A stretch of 64,000 nucleotides of DNA from Pseudocolwellia agarivorans (lineage in GTDB: Bacteria; Pseudomonadota; Gammaproteobacteria; Enterobacterales; Alteromonadaceae), in contig NZ_MUZU01000001.1 of assembly GCF_002000085.1 (NCBI RefSeq), forward strand, positions 658,336-722,335, in the 5' to 3' direction. Positions 54,417 to 64,000 of this stretch are shown piece after piece. The position numbers and the translations under genes were made by a program. The stretch's first letter is position 1; each line of letters opens with the position of its first letter. The notes beneath the pieces are model-generated. The model was not told the origin of the DNA. It did not search any database and was given only the letters and a program-made list of their open reading frames with translations.

Positions 54417-57008
54417 TTATGCAGGTTCTTGAATAATAACTGAGTCAGCTTTATTTGTGTAAGCATCCATTTTATGGAAGTTTAAATAACGGTAAGTATC
54501 CGCAGCTGTGGCATTAATTTGTGAGGCATATTCCATATACTCAGCCGTTGTTGGTAATTTACCTAATATAGCACCTACCCCTGCAAGTTCTGCTGATGTT
54601 AAGTATACGTTAGCCCCATTACCTAAACGGTTAGGAAAGTTACGAGTTGATGTAGATAACACGGTAGATTTCTCTGCAACGCGTGCTTGGTTACCCATAC
54701 ATAATGAACAGCCAGGTGTTTCCATACGTGCGCCAGCTTTACCATAAATATTGTAGTAGCCTTCAGCCGTTAGTTGATCACGATCCATCTTAGTTGGAGG
54801 AGCAACCCATAAACGCGTAGGTAAAGTACCGTTGAATTTCTCAATGAGTTTACCCGCGGCACGGAAATGACCAATATTTGTCATACATGAGCCAATAAAT
54901 ACTTCATCAATTGCAACACCAGCAACTTCCGATAATAATTTCGCATCATCTGGGTCGTTAGGACAACAAACAATGGGCTCTTTAATATCAGCTAAATCAA
55001 TTTCAAGGATATGAGCGTATTCGGCATCGCTATCAGCTTCCATTAAAGATGGATTCGCTAGCCATTCTTGCATACCTTTAATGCGACGTTCAATAGTACG
55101 CACATCACCGTAACCTTCGCTGATCATCCATTTAAGCATAACAATGTTTGATTCTAAGTATTCTGCAACAGATTCTTCTTCGAGTTTAATCGAACATCCT
55201 GCAGCAGAGCGTTCTGCTGAAGCATCTGATAATTCAAATGCTTGCTCAACCGTTAAGCCTTTAAGCCCTTCAATCTCAAGTATTCGACCAGAAAACTCAT
55301 TAACTTTACCGGCTTTTTCAACCGTTAATAAGCCATTTTTAATACCGTAATAAGGAATGGCATGTACTAAATCACGTAATGTAATACCTTTTTGCATTTC
55401 GCCCTTAAAACGAACGAGTACAGATTCCGGCATATCAAGTGGCATAACTCCTGTAGCCGCAGCAAAAGCAACTAAACCAGACCCAGCAGGGAATGAAATA
55501 CCTAATGGAAAACGCGTATGTGAATCGCCACCAGTACCCACCGTATCAGGTAATAGCATGCGGTTTAGCCAAGAATGAATAACACCATCCCCCGGGCGGA
55601 GTGAAACACCACCACGGTTCATCATAAAATCAGGTAATGTATGATGGGTAACAACATCAACAGGTTTAGGATAAGCAGAGGTATGACAGAACGATTGCAT
55701 AGTTAAATCAGCCGAAAAACCTAAACATGCTAAATCTTTAAGCTCATCACGTGTCATAGGACCTGTAGTATCTTGTGAGCCAACCGTTGTCATTTTAGGT
55801 TCGCAATACTGCCCAGCGCGTACACCTTGAACACCACAAGCTTTACCCACCATTTTTTGCGCTAAAGTAAAACCTTTGGTTGATTCAAGCGTATCTTCAG
55901 GTTTTTTAAATAAATCCGTAGCATCTAGCCCTAATGCTTCACGAGCACGAGCGGTTAAACCACGACCGATAATCAATGGAATACGGCCACCAGCACGAAC
56001 CTCATCAAGTAATACAGGGCTTAGCTCAAATGTTGAAATAACCTCGCCAGCCGAATTTTTAACAACACCTTCGTATGGATAGATATCAATAACATCGCCC
56101 ATATTCATTTTTTGTACATCTAATTCAATCGGTAATGCGCCAGAGTCTTCCATAGTGTTATAAAAAATAGGGGCAATTTTTCCGCCTAAACAAACACCAC
56201 CACCACGTTTATTTGGAATACACGGAATATCATCTCCCATAAACCATAAAACAGAGTTAGTGGCAGACTTACGTGAAGAGCCAGTACCAACAACATCACC
56301 TACATAAGCTAATGGGATCCCATCTTTTTGTAACGCTTCAATTTGTGCAATTGGGCCTACAACACCATCTTCATCAGGTGTTATGCCTTCACGTTCTATT
56401 TTCAGCATAGCTTTGGCGTGTAATGGAATATCAGGACGTGACCAAGCATCGGGCGCTGGCGATAAATCATCTGTATTTGTTTCGCCTGCTACCTTAAACA
56501 CTTTAACAGTAATTTTATCAGCAACAACGGGCTTACTCGTAAACCACTCGCCATCAGCCCAAGACTGCATTACTTGCTTAGCAGCTTGGTTACCTGCTTC
56601 AGCTTTTTCTTGTACATCATGAAAAGCATCAAACATTAATAATGTATTTGATAAACCTGCCGCTGCTGTATTAGCTAAAGCAGGATCGTCTAATAAATCG
56701 ATCATAGGTTGAATATTGTAGCCACCTAGCATAGTACCTAATAATTGTGTCGCTTTCTCAGCACTTAAAATAGGAGAAATCGCATCCCCTTTAGAGACTG
56801 CAGCTAAGAACCCAGCTTTCACATAAGCGGCATCATCAACCCCAGCAGGGATTCGATTTGTTAATAAATCCAGAAGAAAATCTTCTTCACCTGCAGGCGG
56901 TTTTTTTACAAGTTCAATTAAAGCAGCAGTTTGTTCTGCATCTAACGGCTTAGGCACAAGACCTTCAGCAGCACGTTCTTCTACATGTTTACGATATTCT
57001 TGAAGCAT
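54417..57008 (-). CDS. acnB: Aconitate hydratase B AcnB
   Basis: TCA-cycle aconitase (citrate to isocitrate, also 2-methylisocitrate dehydration). 863 residues, almost the E. coli length. The HEAT-like N-terminal domain starts [25 protein letters not shown]; the swivel domain has [18 protein letters not shown]; the [4Fe-4S] ligands are Cys708 ([12 protein letters not shown]), Cys767 and Cys770 ([10 protein letters not shown]), matching 710/769/772 of E. coli. AAAGGTAAAAGTC precedes the ATG. Divergent from a second AcnB-type gene, 530 bp away. Confidence 0.97.
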   Translation of the reverse strand: MLQEYRKHVEERAAEGLVPKPLDAEQTAALIELVKKPPAGEEDFLLDLLTNRIPAGVDDAAYVKAGFLAAVSKGDAISPILSAEKATQLLGTMLGGYNIQPMIDLLDDPALANTAAAGLSNTLLMFDAFHDVQEKAEAGNQAAKQVMQSWADGEWFTSKPVVADKITVKVFKVAGETNTDDLSPAPDAWSRPDIPLHAKAMLKIEREGITPDEDGVVGPIAQIEALQKDGIPLAYVGDVVGTGSSRKSATNSVLWFMGDDIPCIPNKRGGGVCLGGKIAPIFYNTMEDSGALPIELDVQKMNMGDVIDIYPYEGVVKNSAGEVISTFELSPVLLDEVRAGGRIPLIIGRGLTARAREALGLDATDLFKKPEDTLESTKGFTLAQKMVGKACGVQGVRAGQYCEPKMTTVGSQDTTGPMTRDELKDLACLGFSADLTMQSFCHTSAYPKPVDVVTHHTLPDFMMNRGGVSLRPGDGVIHSWLNRMLLPDTVGTGGDSHTRFPLGISFPAGSGLVAFAAATGVMPLDMPESVLVRFKGEMQKGITLRDLVHAIPYYGIKNGLLTVEKAGKVNEFSGRILEIEGLKGLTVEQAFELSDASAERSAAGCSIKLEEESVAEYLESNIVMLKWMISEGYGDVRTIERRIKGMQEWLANPSLMEADSDAEYAHILEIDLADIKEPIVCCPNDPDDAKLLSEVAGVAIDEVFIGSCMTNIGHFRAAGKLIEKFNGTLPTRLWVAPPTKMDRDQLTAEGYYNIYGKAGARMETPGCSLCMGNQARVAEKSTVLSTSTRNFPNRLGNGANVYLTSAELAGVGAILGKLPTTAEYMEYASQINATAADTYRYLNFHKMDAYTNKADSVIIQEPA

Positions 57009-57538
57009 GACTTTTACCTTTATGATAGAGATAACTAACCTTAATTTAGCTCAGCCGGTTAGGTTAATCTGAATTAAATTTTTCAGTATCAGGGATTAAA
57101 AATTTTAGTTTGATCATACGTTAATAAGTATATTAAATGAACGACAGTAGCCAATCATCCCGTTTATTATTAGTATGTATAATATATATAGTTATTTAAA
57201 ATCAATAATATAAATTTATAACATGTATCAACACACGATAAAATGACTAGAATCAATTCTCTTATCATTTACCAATAAACGCCCAAAATACGATTTTAGT
57301 AAACACAAAAATTGAAGTGTTAGTTACACATAAAAGAGCTCACTTAATACACCTGTAACTAATATTTATTATGATAAACAACGCATATCACTAAAATTTC
57401 TATCAGGCATATCTTTTGTGAATAGTGTTTATTTTATCAAATGATTCATAGTAGATAAAAAATCAGGTAAAATAGGGACAAATTTTGTCCTGGCTAATGA
57501 CCCTGTTATTAGCATTTTATAGCTAGAGAGAGTATCAA
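57009..57538. other. 530-bp divergent region between the two aconitase genes
   Basis: AT-rich promoter region with no coding sequence. Only the plus-strand end carries a recognisable promoter and palindrome (57445-57490). I see no Fur box or CRP site. Confidence 0.5.
57445..57490 (+). promoter_or_regulatory. Promoter and palindromic operator of the second aconitase gene
   Basis: TTCATA (57445) and TAAAAT (57468) are spaced 17 bp as -35 and -10 elements. Two bases after the -10, GGACAAATTTTGTCC (57476-57490) is a perfect 7-1-7 palindrome where the transcription start should fall, a position suited to a repressor. The protein that binds it is unknown. Confidence 0.55.
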
Positions 57539-60334
57539 ATGAGTCTGTATTTAGAATATATAGCAGAAATTGAAAGTCGTAAAAAGGAGCTTGGTTTAGC
57601 GCCAAAGCCTATTGATAGCGCTGAGTTATTAGCTGAAATCATCGAACAAATCAAAGATCAAGGGAATGAATATCGCGCAGATTCTCTTAACTTTTTCATT
57701 TACAATACTCTGCCAGGTACTACGAGTGCAGCTAGTGAAAAAGCTAAATTCTTAAAACAAATTATTTTAGGTGAAGAAACAGTAGCAGAAATTACACCTG
57801 AATTTGCTTACGAATTACTATCACATATGAAAGGTGGTGCATCTATTGGTGTACTACTCGACTTAGCATTAAGCGATGATGAAGCATTATCTACCCCTGC
57901 AACCGCGGTATTAAAAACACAAGTATTTTTATACGATGCAGATACAGCACGTCTTGAAGCGGCTTACAAAGCAGGTAACACTGTTGCTAAAGATATTTTA
58001 GAAAGCTACGCTAACGCTGAGTTTTTTACCAAACTACCTGATATCGAAGAAAAAATTGAAGTAGTAACTTATATCGCTGGTGAAGGTGATATCTCAACTG
58101 ACTTACTTTCTCCTGGTAACCAAGCACACTCACGTGCTGACCGTGAATTACACGGTAAATGTATGATATCTCCAGAAGCTCAAGACGAGATCCAAGCTTT
58201 ACAAGCTAAGCACCCTAACGCAAAAGTAATGCTTATCGCTGAAAAAGGTACTATGGGTGTTGGTTCTTCACGTATGTCGGGTGTGAATAACGTTGCACTT
58301 TGGGCTGGTAAACAAGCAAGTCCATACGTTCCATTTATTAACATAGCTCCTGTTGTTGCTGGTACAAATGGTATTTCTCCAATATTCTTAACGACTGTTG
58401 ATGTAACTGGTGGTATTGGTCTTGATCTTAAAAACTGGGTTAAGAAAGTAGATGCGAACGGCAATAATGTTGTTGATGAAAATGGCGATGTTGTTTTAGA
58501 AGAAGCTTACTCAGTTGCTACTGGTACTGTATTAACTATTGATACTAAAGCTAAAAAATTATTAAACGGTGATAAAGAACTAGTTGATATCTCTTCAGCT
58601 TTCACTCCACAAAAAATGGAATTCATGAAAGCGGGTGGTTCTTACGCGGTTACCTTTGGTAAGAAGCTACAAACTATTGCAGCTGAAGTACTAGGAATTG
58701 AAATACCTCAAGTTTATGCACCTTCTAAAGAAATCTCTCATGCAGGTCAAGGCTTAACAGCCGTTGAAAAAATATTTAACAGAAATGCGGTAGGCGTTGC
58801 TTCTGAAACTGATCTTCACGCAGGATCTGATGTTCGCGTTAGAGTTAACATTGTAGGTTCACAAGATACTACTGGCCCTATGACATGCCAAGAGCTAGAA
58901 GCGATGGCCGCATCAACTATTTCTCCATTAGTTGATGGCGCATATCAGTCGGGTTGTCACACAGCATCAGTATGGGACAGCAAAGCTAAAGCAAACATCC
59001 CTAAATTAATGAGCTTTATGAACAAGTTCGGTTTAATTACAGCGCGTGATCCTAAAGGCGTTTACCACGCAATGACTGACGTAATTCATAAAGTATTGAA
59101 TGATATTACCGTCGATGATCGCGCTATTATTATTGGTGGTGACTCGCATACTCGTATGTCTAAAGGCGTAGCATTTGGTGCCGATTCAGGTACTGTTGCA
59201 ATAGCTCTTGCGACAGGTGAAGCGGCTATGCCAATTCCAGAGTCTGTAAAAGTAACATTTAAAGGCAAAATGCAAGGTCACATGGATTTCCGTGATGTTG
59301 TACATGCTACTCAAGCACAAATGCTTAAACAGTTTGGCGGTGAAAACGTATTCCAAGGTCGTATAATCGAAGTACACATTGGTACTTTATTAGCAGACCA
59401 AGCGTTCACTTTCACCGATTGGTCTGCAGAAATGAAAGCAAAAGCTTCAATCTGTATTTCAAATGATGAAACTTTAATTCAATCAATTGAGCTTGCTAAA
59501 AGCCGTATCCAAATCATGATTGATAAAGGTATGGAAAACGAAGCGGGTACACTTAACGGTTTAATCGCTTTAGCTGACAAACGCATTGAAGAAGTTAAAT
59601 CAGGAACAACACCAGCATTATCGCCAGACGACAACGCCAAATACTATGCAGAAGTTGTTATTGATTTAGATGTTATCGATCAACCAATGATTGCTGACCC
59701 TGATGTAAACAACGAAGATGCATCTAAGCGCTATACTCATGATGTTATTCGTCCGGTTTCATACTACGATGGCAAGCCTGTAGATTTAGCGTTTGTTGGC
59801 TCTTGTATGGTTCACAAAGGTGACATGCAAATCATCGCTCAAATGTTACGTAATATTGAAAAACAAAACGGCAAAGTAGAATTTAAAGCGCCATTAGTTG
59901 TAGCTCCACCAACTTACAACATTGTTGATGAACTTAAAGCTGAAGGCGATTGGGACATCTTGCGTAAGTACTCTGGTTTTGAATTTGATGATGCAAACCC
60001 TAAAGGCGCAGCACGTACTAAGTACGAAAACATCATGTACCTTGAGCGCCCTGGCTGTAACTTATGTATGGGTAACCAAGAAAAAGCTGAACCAGGTGAT
60101 ACAGTTATTGCTACTTCAACTCGTTTATTCCAAGGTCGAGTTGTAGCTGATAGTGCTGAGAAAAAAGGTGAATCATTACTAGGTTCTACACCGCTAGTTG
60201 TACTTTCATCTGTACTGGGTCGTTTCCCTTCAATCGAAGAATACAAAGCTGCGGTAGAAGGTATCGACTTAACTCGATTTGCTCCTCCTACAGAAGAGAT
60301 GAGCACTAAATACGTACCTATCAAAATGGTATAA
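57539..60334 (+). CDS. Second AcnB-type aconitase / 2-methylisocitrate dehydratase (long form)
   Basis: 931 residues, about 70 longer than classical AcnB, and of the type I associate with Bacteroidetes. Domain order is as in AcnB: HEAT-like N-terminus (LYLEYIAEIESRKKELGLAPKPIDS), swivel (GVGSSRMSGVNNVALWAG), and a Fe-S core with Cys756 (FVGSCMVHKGD), Cys840 and Cys843 (PGCNLCMGNQ). GGDSHTRMSKGVAFGADSGTV is also kept. All three cluster ligands are present, so it should be active. A 25-residue insert around DANGNNVVDENGDVV is one difference from AcnB. It could work in the TCA or methylcitrate cycle; no prp genes adjoin. Divergent from acnB. Confidence 0.9.
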   Translation: MSLYLEYIAEIESRKKELGLAPKPIDSAELLAEIIEQIKDQGNEYRADSLNFFIYNTLPGTTSAASEKAKFLKQIILGEETVAEITPEFAYELLSHMKGGASIGVLLDLALSDDEALSTPATAVLKTQVFLYDADTARLEAAYKAGNTVAKDILESYANAEFFTKLPDIEEKIEVVTYIAGEGDISTDLLSPGNQAHSRADRELHGKCMISPEAQDEIQALQAKHPNAKVMLIAEKGTMGVGSSRMSGVNNVALWAGKQASPYVPFINIAPVVAGTNGISPIFLTTVDVTGGIGLDLKNWVKKVDANGNNVVDENGDVVLEEAYSVATGTVLTIDTKAKKLLNGDKELVDISSAFTPQKMEFMKAGGSYAVTFGKKLQTIAAEVLGIEIPQVYAPSKEISHAGQGLTAVEKIFNRNAVGVASETDLHAGSDVRVRVNIVGSQDTTGPMTCQELEAMAASTISPLVDGAYQSGCHTASVWDSKAKANIPKLMSFMNKFGLITARDPKGVYHAMTDVIHKVLNDITVDDRAIIIGGDSHTRMSKGVAFGADSGTVAIALATGEAAMPIPESVKVTFKGKMQGHMDFRDVVHATQAQMLKQFGGENVFQGRIIEVHIGTLLADQAFTFTDWSAEMKAKASICISNDETLIQSIELAKSRIQIMIDKGMENEAGTLNGLIALADKRIEEVKSGTTPALSPDDNAKYYAEVVIDLDVIDQPMIADPDVNNEDASKRYTHDVIRPVSYYDGKPVDLAFVGSCMVHKGDMQIIAQMLRNIEKQNGKVEFKAPLVVAPPTYNIVDELKAEGDWDILRKYSGFEFDDANPKGAARTKYENIMYLERPGCNLCMGNQEKAEPGDTVIATSTRLFQGRVVADSAEKKGESLLGSTPLVVLSSVLGRFPSIEEYKAAVEGIDLTRFAPPTEEMSTKYVPIKMV

Positions 60335-60393
60335 ACTTTCTCTGCCAAGCTCTCTGTTTTATTAATAGAGAGCTTAAATTGAAAGTAGAATAG

Positions 60394-60461
60394 AAAAAAG
60401 GGTGATCATTTTAGTTGAGCGAGTTAACACTTGCGAATAACTAAAATCATCACCCTTTTTT
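60394..60461. terminator. Very long bidirectional hairpin after the second aconitase gene
   Basis: Two 23-nt arms (60394-60416 and 60439-60461) pair with a single C:C mismatch, with A6 and T6 at the ends. The 22-nt loop contains a further 6-bp stem (GCGAGT with ACTTGC). It acts plausibly as terminator for the convergent genes, but the stem is far longer than usual. Confidence 0.75.
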
Positions 60462-60522
60462 ATTTTTATAAAGGAAAAACAGACAACAAAAATGAATCTT
60501 AACTAAGCTGTATGATAAAGAT

Positions 60523-60882
60523 TTAACCTTTTTTCAAGCTTGGCTTACATTCAATATTCGCTTGTAACGAAGCAGGAATAAAACTCTTGATATATTTTTC
60601 ATCATTGTAAGTTTCAATACCATCAACAATTTCAATTTTAAAACCGTAGGTCTTACAAATCTGGAAAGATTGACGAACTAAAAAAGCTGAAAGTGTTGAA
60701 AATCGCGTTCTATTGGTAGAACGAACAATCAGGCTATAGTTGTTATCACTTATTTTATGTTGCTCAAACTGCACTTGATGATCAAAATCCCAAGCTTTAC
60801 CCTCAGATACTTCTGACTCTCCCTCTAAAATATGAGCACACCCTGTCATACATAACATAAAAACAATAAGTATCGATTTCAT
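60523..60882 (-). CDS. Small lipoprotein, function unknown
   Basis: 119 residues. The signal MKSILIVFMLCMTG ends at Cys15 (lipobox MTGC, somewhat non-canonical; Ala at +2 suggests the outer membrane). The mature part is short, with two Cys (FQICKTYGF, NIECKPS) that could pair. I do not recognise it. It lies between the long hairpin and the M1 peptidase gene, 120 bp downstream of the latter. Confidence 0.7.
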   Translation of the reverse strand: MKSILIVFMLCMTGCAHILEGESEVSEGKAWDFDHQVQFEQHKISDNNYSLIVRSTNRTRFSTLSAFLVRQSFQICKTYGFKIEIVDGIETYNDEKYIKSFIPASLQANIECKPSLKKG

Positions 60883-61002
60883 TTAATCTCCTAAAAATAA
60901 AAAACTCGTGGTATTGAATAATCACGATATACGTAAGAATACAACACAACGAGTTTTAACACACTATCAATACTGAATATGTATTGTTTAGCGCTTATTT
61001 AG

Positions 61003-63657
61003 CTATTTAATAGTCATTTTATTCTTGATCATTAAACAACGTTCATCACTTTGTAAAGCAACCAACAATGAGCGTTTAGTCCCTGAAGATAACTCAGTTA
61101 GCGTATCTGCAGCTTTTTGTAAACGCTTAACACTCTGTGACGTACAGTTTGCAGGAATAAGGTAACGACCATAACTCCTCATAAATGTGTGATCATTAGC
61201 CGCATCAATACTTGCTAAACTGTTTATACGCTGATCTGCCGTTTTTTCATCTAAACTGTTTTGATCAGATGTATATAAAGCAGTCATAGCAGAGCGTAAT
61301 TTTGAAAACGGTAGCTCTGAATCATTCTGCTGTATTTTAGCTAACCAACGCGTTTTAATTGCTTCATCTGGTGCAATAACTTCAGCATAAATAGCTGACT
61401 TCAAGCCAGTATCAGAACTATCTTTTTCTAACTCAGCAGTTATTAATTTATCCGCATTAGGATATTGATAACGGTTTAACTGGGCAATAATATCCCAACG
61501 TAAATCTTGATTAACAACAAGCCCATCAATAACCTCATCACCTTTCAATACAGTGTATAAGTTACTTAAACTTGATGCTGAACTGGTTATGGTTCTGTAA
61601 GCCTCAAACCATCTACGCATATTACTGCCAGAACTCTTTATAGTATTAGCCCATGCAAGCTCTTCTAACTTTTGTGTCATCTCTTTCGCATAAGCGTTAT
61701 TTAAGCCGTACATTTTATTTAAATAAGTTTTACTTGTTTCAAGCTGACTAATCACTTGCCCCAAAATGGTATAATCGCTTTCAGCAGAGATGTTATTAAC
61801 CGCAACATCTAAATATTCATTAAGTGATAACTGTCCGTCACGAACACTATCCCACAGACTTTGCCATAACATTGAACGTAAAAGTGGATCTTCTACTTTA
61901 TTCACGTGTTGTTTAGCTGTTTTAAAAGAAGCCTTGTCTAATTGAACTTTAACAAACCCCCAATCTTCATAATTTGGGTAAACAAGATCAGGACATTGAA
62001 CACCTTTTAATTCATTAACCTGAGTAGTTTGTCCTTTATAAATATAAGGTAGAGCTTTAGTCTGCTTAAGTTTGTCACCTTTAATATTAAATAGTGCAAG
62101 TTGGATTTTTTGCTCACGTAAAGTTGGAAACTTAATATCGGTAGACTGTTCTATTTCAAACGAGCTAATAACATTATTTACACATTCAAAATTCACATTA
62201 ATGGTATTAACACCGGCTTTGTATAGCCACTGATCTTTCCATGTATCTAAACTACGGTTACTCGCTTTAGCTAAGCTTGCAATAAAGTCATCTAAAACAG
62301 CATTTTTATAAGCATTTTCACTAAGGTATTGATGAATCCCCTTTCTAAAGGTGTCTTTGCCTAATAAGTGGCGTAATTGATTTAAAGCTGAAGCCCCTTT
62401 TGAATAAGTGATCGCGTCAATATTATCGAAAGCATTAGCTGTTGATGGAATAGCAACTTCTATAGGGTGCGTTGTTACACTTTGATCTGCACGATAAGCC
62501 GCCTGTTTACCCCCCGTATAAAATGAGCGCCATGCTGCGGTAAATTCTGTAGCTTCTGCTGTAGCTAAAGTTGCCATGAAAGCAGCAAAACTTTCATTTA
62601 ACCAAAGTCCGTTCCACCATTTCATGGTAACTAAGTTACCAAACCACTGGTGAGCCATTTCATGCATAATAACATTAGCTAATCTTTCACGTTTACTTTT
62701 ACTCATTTCACCATTTGTTAAAAAGCTACCTTCAGCAAAAGTGATTGCAGCCGCATTTTCCATCGCACCGTACAAAAAGTCAGGTACGAGTACTTGATCA
62801 TATTTAGTAAATGGGTAATCAACACCGTAGTAATTTTCGAAAAAAGTTAAGCCTTGTGTCGTATATTTAAACCAATCGCTAGGTTTAATTTGCTTAGCGA
62901 CTGATTGACGTACAAATAAGCGTAATGGATATTTCGCATTATTGTCTTCCCATACTTTATATGGCCCAGCATGAAGAGAAAAATTATACGGGCTTAGCTT
63001 TGGCGTTTCATCAAAGTGCCATACCTTAAGTTGACCTTTTTCTTCAACTCGGCTTTCCTTCATTGCAGTAATAACAGACCAATCAGCAGGAGCTGATACA
63101 GACATAGTATAAGTAGCTTTTAAATCAGGCTGATCAAACAGAGCAAACATTTGCTGTGCCGCCGCTGGTTCAAAATGAGAGTATAAATAAACCTTGTCAT
63201 CAACAGGATCTTTAAAGCGGTGTAGCCCTTCCCCATCAGTACTATGCTCACGTGTAAAGCTAATACTTACTATGTTCTTACCTTTATTTAATGACTTTGC
63301 TGGTAAAGTAATAAACCATTTATTATATGTTGGTTTAACTGACTTTCCGTTTACCATTAATGCATTAATTTCTGCATCGTTTAAATCGACCGTTAAAGGT
63401 GTTGAATTATCTTTTAATGAAAAATCGATAACAGAAGTTGCTGAAAACTGACTACTTTCAGACAAAGTAAATTGTAAGTTGTAATGAACATCTGACACGC
63501 GCGACGAGCGCAAATAAGCTTGTTCTTGCGATAAATACGCATCTTCAGCTCTTGGTGGAACAGTCGTTGTTTTTTCACTTTTGGAGTTATAACTTGATTG
63601 ACAAGCCGATAACAATAAAACAAAAAAAGAATAAGCCACAGGTCGAAACAAATTCAT
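61003..63657 (-). CDS. M1-family aminopeptidase, lipoprotein
   Basis: 884 residues. A lipoprotein signal ends at Cys19 (LLLSAC, Gln at +2), so unlike cytoplasmic PepN this enzyme is anchored to the outer membrane, facing the periplasm or surface. The M1 catalytic domain carries the substrate motif GAMEN (LYGAMENAAAITFAE) and the zinc site H332-E333-x2-H336 with Glu355 (HEMAHQWFGNLVTMKWWNG, then LWLNESFA). The C-terminal half is a long helical repeat region typical of M1. It would trim N-terminal residues from peptides. No partner gene is evident; the start is ATG at 63657. Confidence 0.93.
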   Translation of the reverse strand: MNLFRPVAYSFFVLLLSACQSSYNSKSEKTTTVPPRAEDAYLSQEQAYLRSSRVSDVHYNLQFTLSESSQFSATSVIDFSLKDNSTPLTVDLNDAEINALMVNGKSVKPTYNKWFITLPAKSLNKGKNIVSISFTREHSTDGEGLHRFKDPVDDKVYLYSHFEPAAAQQMFALFDQPDLKATYTMSVSAPADWSVITAMKESRVEEKGQLKVWHFDETPKLSPYNFSLHAGPYKVWEDNNAKYPLRLFVRQSVAKQIKPSDWFKYTTQGLTFFENYYGVDYPFTKYDQVLVPDFLYGAMENAAAITFAEGSFLTNGEMSKSKRERLANVIMHEMAHQWFGNLVTMKWWNGLWLNESFAAFMATLATAEATEFTAAWRSFYTGGKQAAYRADQSVTTHPIEVAIPSTANAFDNIDAITYSKGASALNQLRHLLGKDTFRKGIHQYLSENAYKNAVLDDFIASLAKASNRSLDTWKDQWLYKAGVNTINVNFECVNNVISSFEIEQSTDIKFPTLREQKIQLALFNIKGDKLKQTKALPYIYKGQTTQVNELKGVQCPDLVYPNYEDWGFVKVQLDKASFKTAKQHVNKVEDPLLRSMLWQSLWDSVRDGQLSLNEYLDVAVNNISAESDYTILGQVISQLETSKTYLNKMYGLNNAYAKEMTQKLEELAWANTIKSSGSNMRRWFEAYRTITSSASSLSNLYTVLKGDEVIDGLVVNQDLRWDIIAQLNRYQYPNADKLITAELEKDSSDTGLKSAIYAEVIAPDEAIKTRWLAKIQQNDSELPFSKLRSAMTALYTSDQNSLDEKTADQRINSLASIDAANDHTFMRSYGRYLIPANCTSQSVKRLQKAADTLTELSSGTKRSLLVALQSDERCLMIKNKMTIK

Positions 63658-63895
63658 TTATAAGTCCTTATAAAATATATTTATATTATGTAGCGCTCAC
63701 TATAAAAGAGACGGGCATGAGTTAAAAGAGACTATCGATAAACAAACGAGCAAATAAGATAGGAAATGTTCTTTACTACATATTTTCGAATAATTTTTAT
63801 AGAGGAGAGAAGAATATTACAAGTTTCGAGAATATAGTAAAAATACATTAATACATAGAGCTTTAAAGTTTATATCTGATTAGCTCTGATTCAAA

Positions 63896-63932
63896 GGGGG
63901 CGTTCAAAATTCTGTGTCAGCTTAAATTCTTA
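63896..63932. mobile_element. Probable terminal end of an IS256-family element
   Basis: The sequence GGGGGCGTTCAAAATTCTG (63896 on) then TGTCAG resembles an IS256-type end and directly follows the transposase stop (minus strand). Only one end is in the window, so no target duplication can be checked. Confidence 0.4.
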
Positions 63933-63998
63933 AATATCGAGCACGCTGTCTAAACGTCCCTCAAAATAAATCGCTAACTGAGATAAACAAAGGCTCCA
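63930..63998 (-). CDS. Partial transposase C-terminus (IS256-family-like), cut by the window edge
   Basis: Reading leftward from the window end, 22 codons end in TAA at 63930. The tail SQLAIYFEGRLDSVLDI resembles the C-terminus of IS256/Mutator-type transposases. The rest lies outside the window. Family call from a short segment, so tentative. Confidence 0.45.
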   Translation of the reverse strand, partial: WSLCLSQLAIYFEGRLDSVLDI

Positions 63999-64000
63999 AT

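Overview
The window reads as a contiguous piece of chromosome from an AT-rich marine gammaproteobacterium. The gene content and order (tsaB-yoaA, a hisG-to-hisI operon with a His-rich leader, a Met/Leu/Gln tRNA array next to ubiF, miaB-ybeZ-ybeY-corC-lnt, acnB-yacL) fit the Alteromonadales, most likely a Colwelliaceae-type organism. That placement is inferred from content and synteny; no database search was possible.

Layout. 1-3.4 kb: a large secreted protein with a LamG-like domain, one CxxCH haem-type motif and a discoidin-like C-terminus. 3.6-11.3 kb, minus strand: fadD with a possible FadR operator, an alpha/beta hydrolase, slp, an M50-type membrane protease overlapping a small unknown gene, tsaB and yoaA, and a small acidic protein. 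11.5-26.9 kb: the histidine operon with leader peptide and attenuator, split between hisA and hisF by a Fur-type siderophore locus (TonB-dependent receptor, two NIS synthetases, MFS exporter). 27-28.3 kb: an ElaA-like acetyltransferase and five tRNAs behind a strong promoter. 28.3-38.7 kb: ubiF, an unknown gene plus a propeller-type membrane sensor with a degenerate kinase end, then miaB-ybeZ-ybeY-corC-lnt. 38.7-54.2 kb: signalling and stress genes (PAS-GGDEF cyclase with a REC-CheC regulator, secreted Tpx-like peroxidase, Hsp20 with a heat-shock promoter and a ROSE-like thermometer, GAF-GGDEF-EAL protein, HDOD protein) among housekeeping genes (malQ, lgt, RNase H, an alkyltransferase-like protein, yacL). 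54.4-60.5 kb: two divergent AcnB-type aconitases, the second of a longer type with a perfect palindrome at its promoter. 60.5-64 kb: two lipoproteins, one an M1 aminopeptidase, and the end of a probable IS256-family element running off the window.

How it fits together. Iron is a recurring theme: a siderophore made and received under two Fur boxes, and several Fe-S enzymes (AcnB, AcnB2, MiaB, YoaA). The most unusual arrangement is the siderophore locus inside the his operon, which places hisF-hisIE behind a terminator and a 440-bp AT-rich spacer, away from the hisL attenuator. The second aconitase with its palindrome, the ROSE-like thermometer upstream of the Hsp20 gene, and the TTG-started sensor coupled to an unknown 148-residue protein are the other places worth following. 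No CRISPR array, prophage or recognisable defence system was seen.
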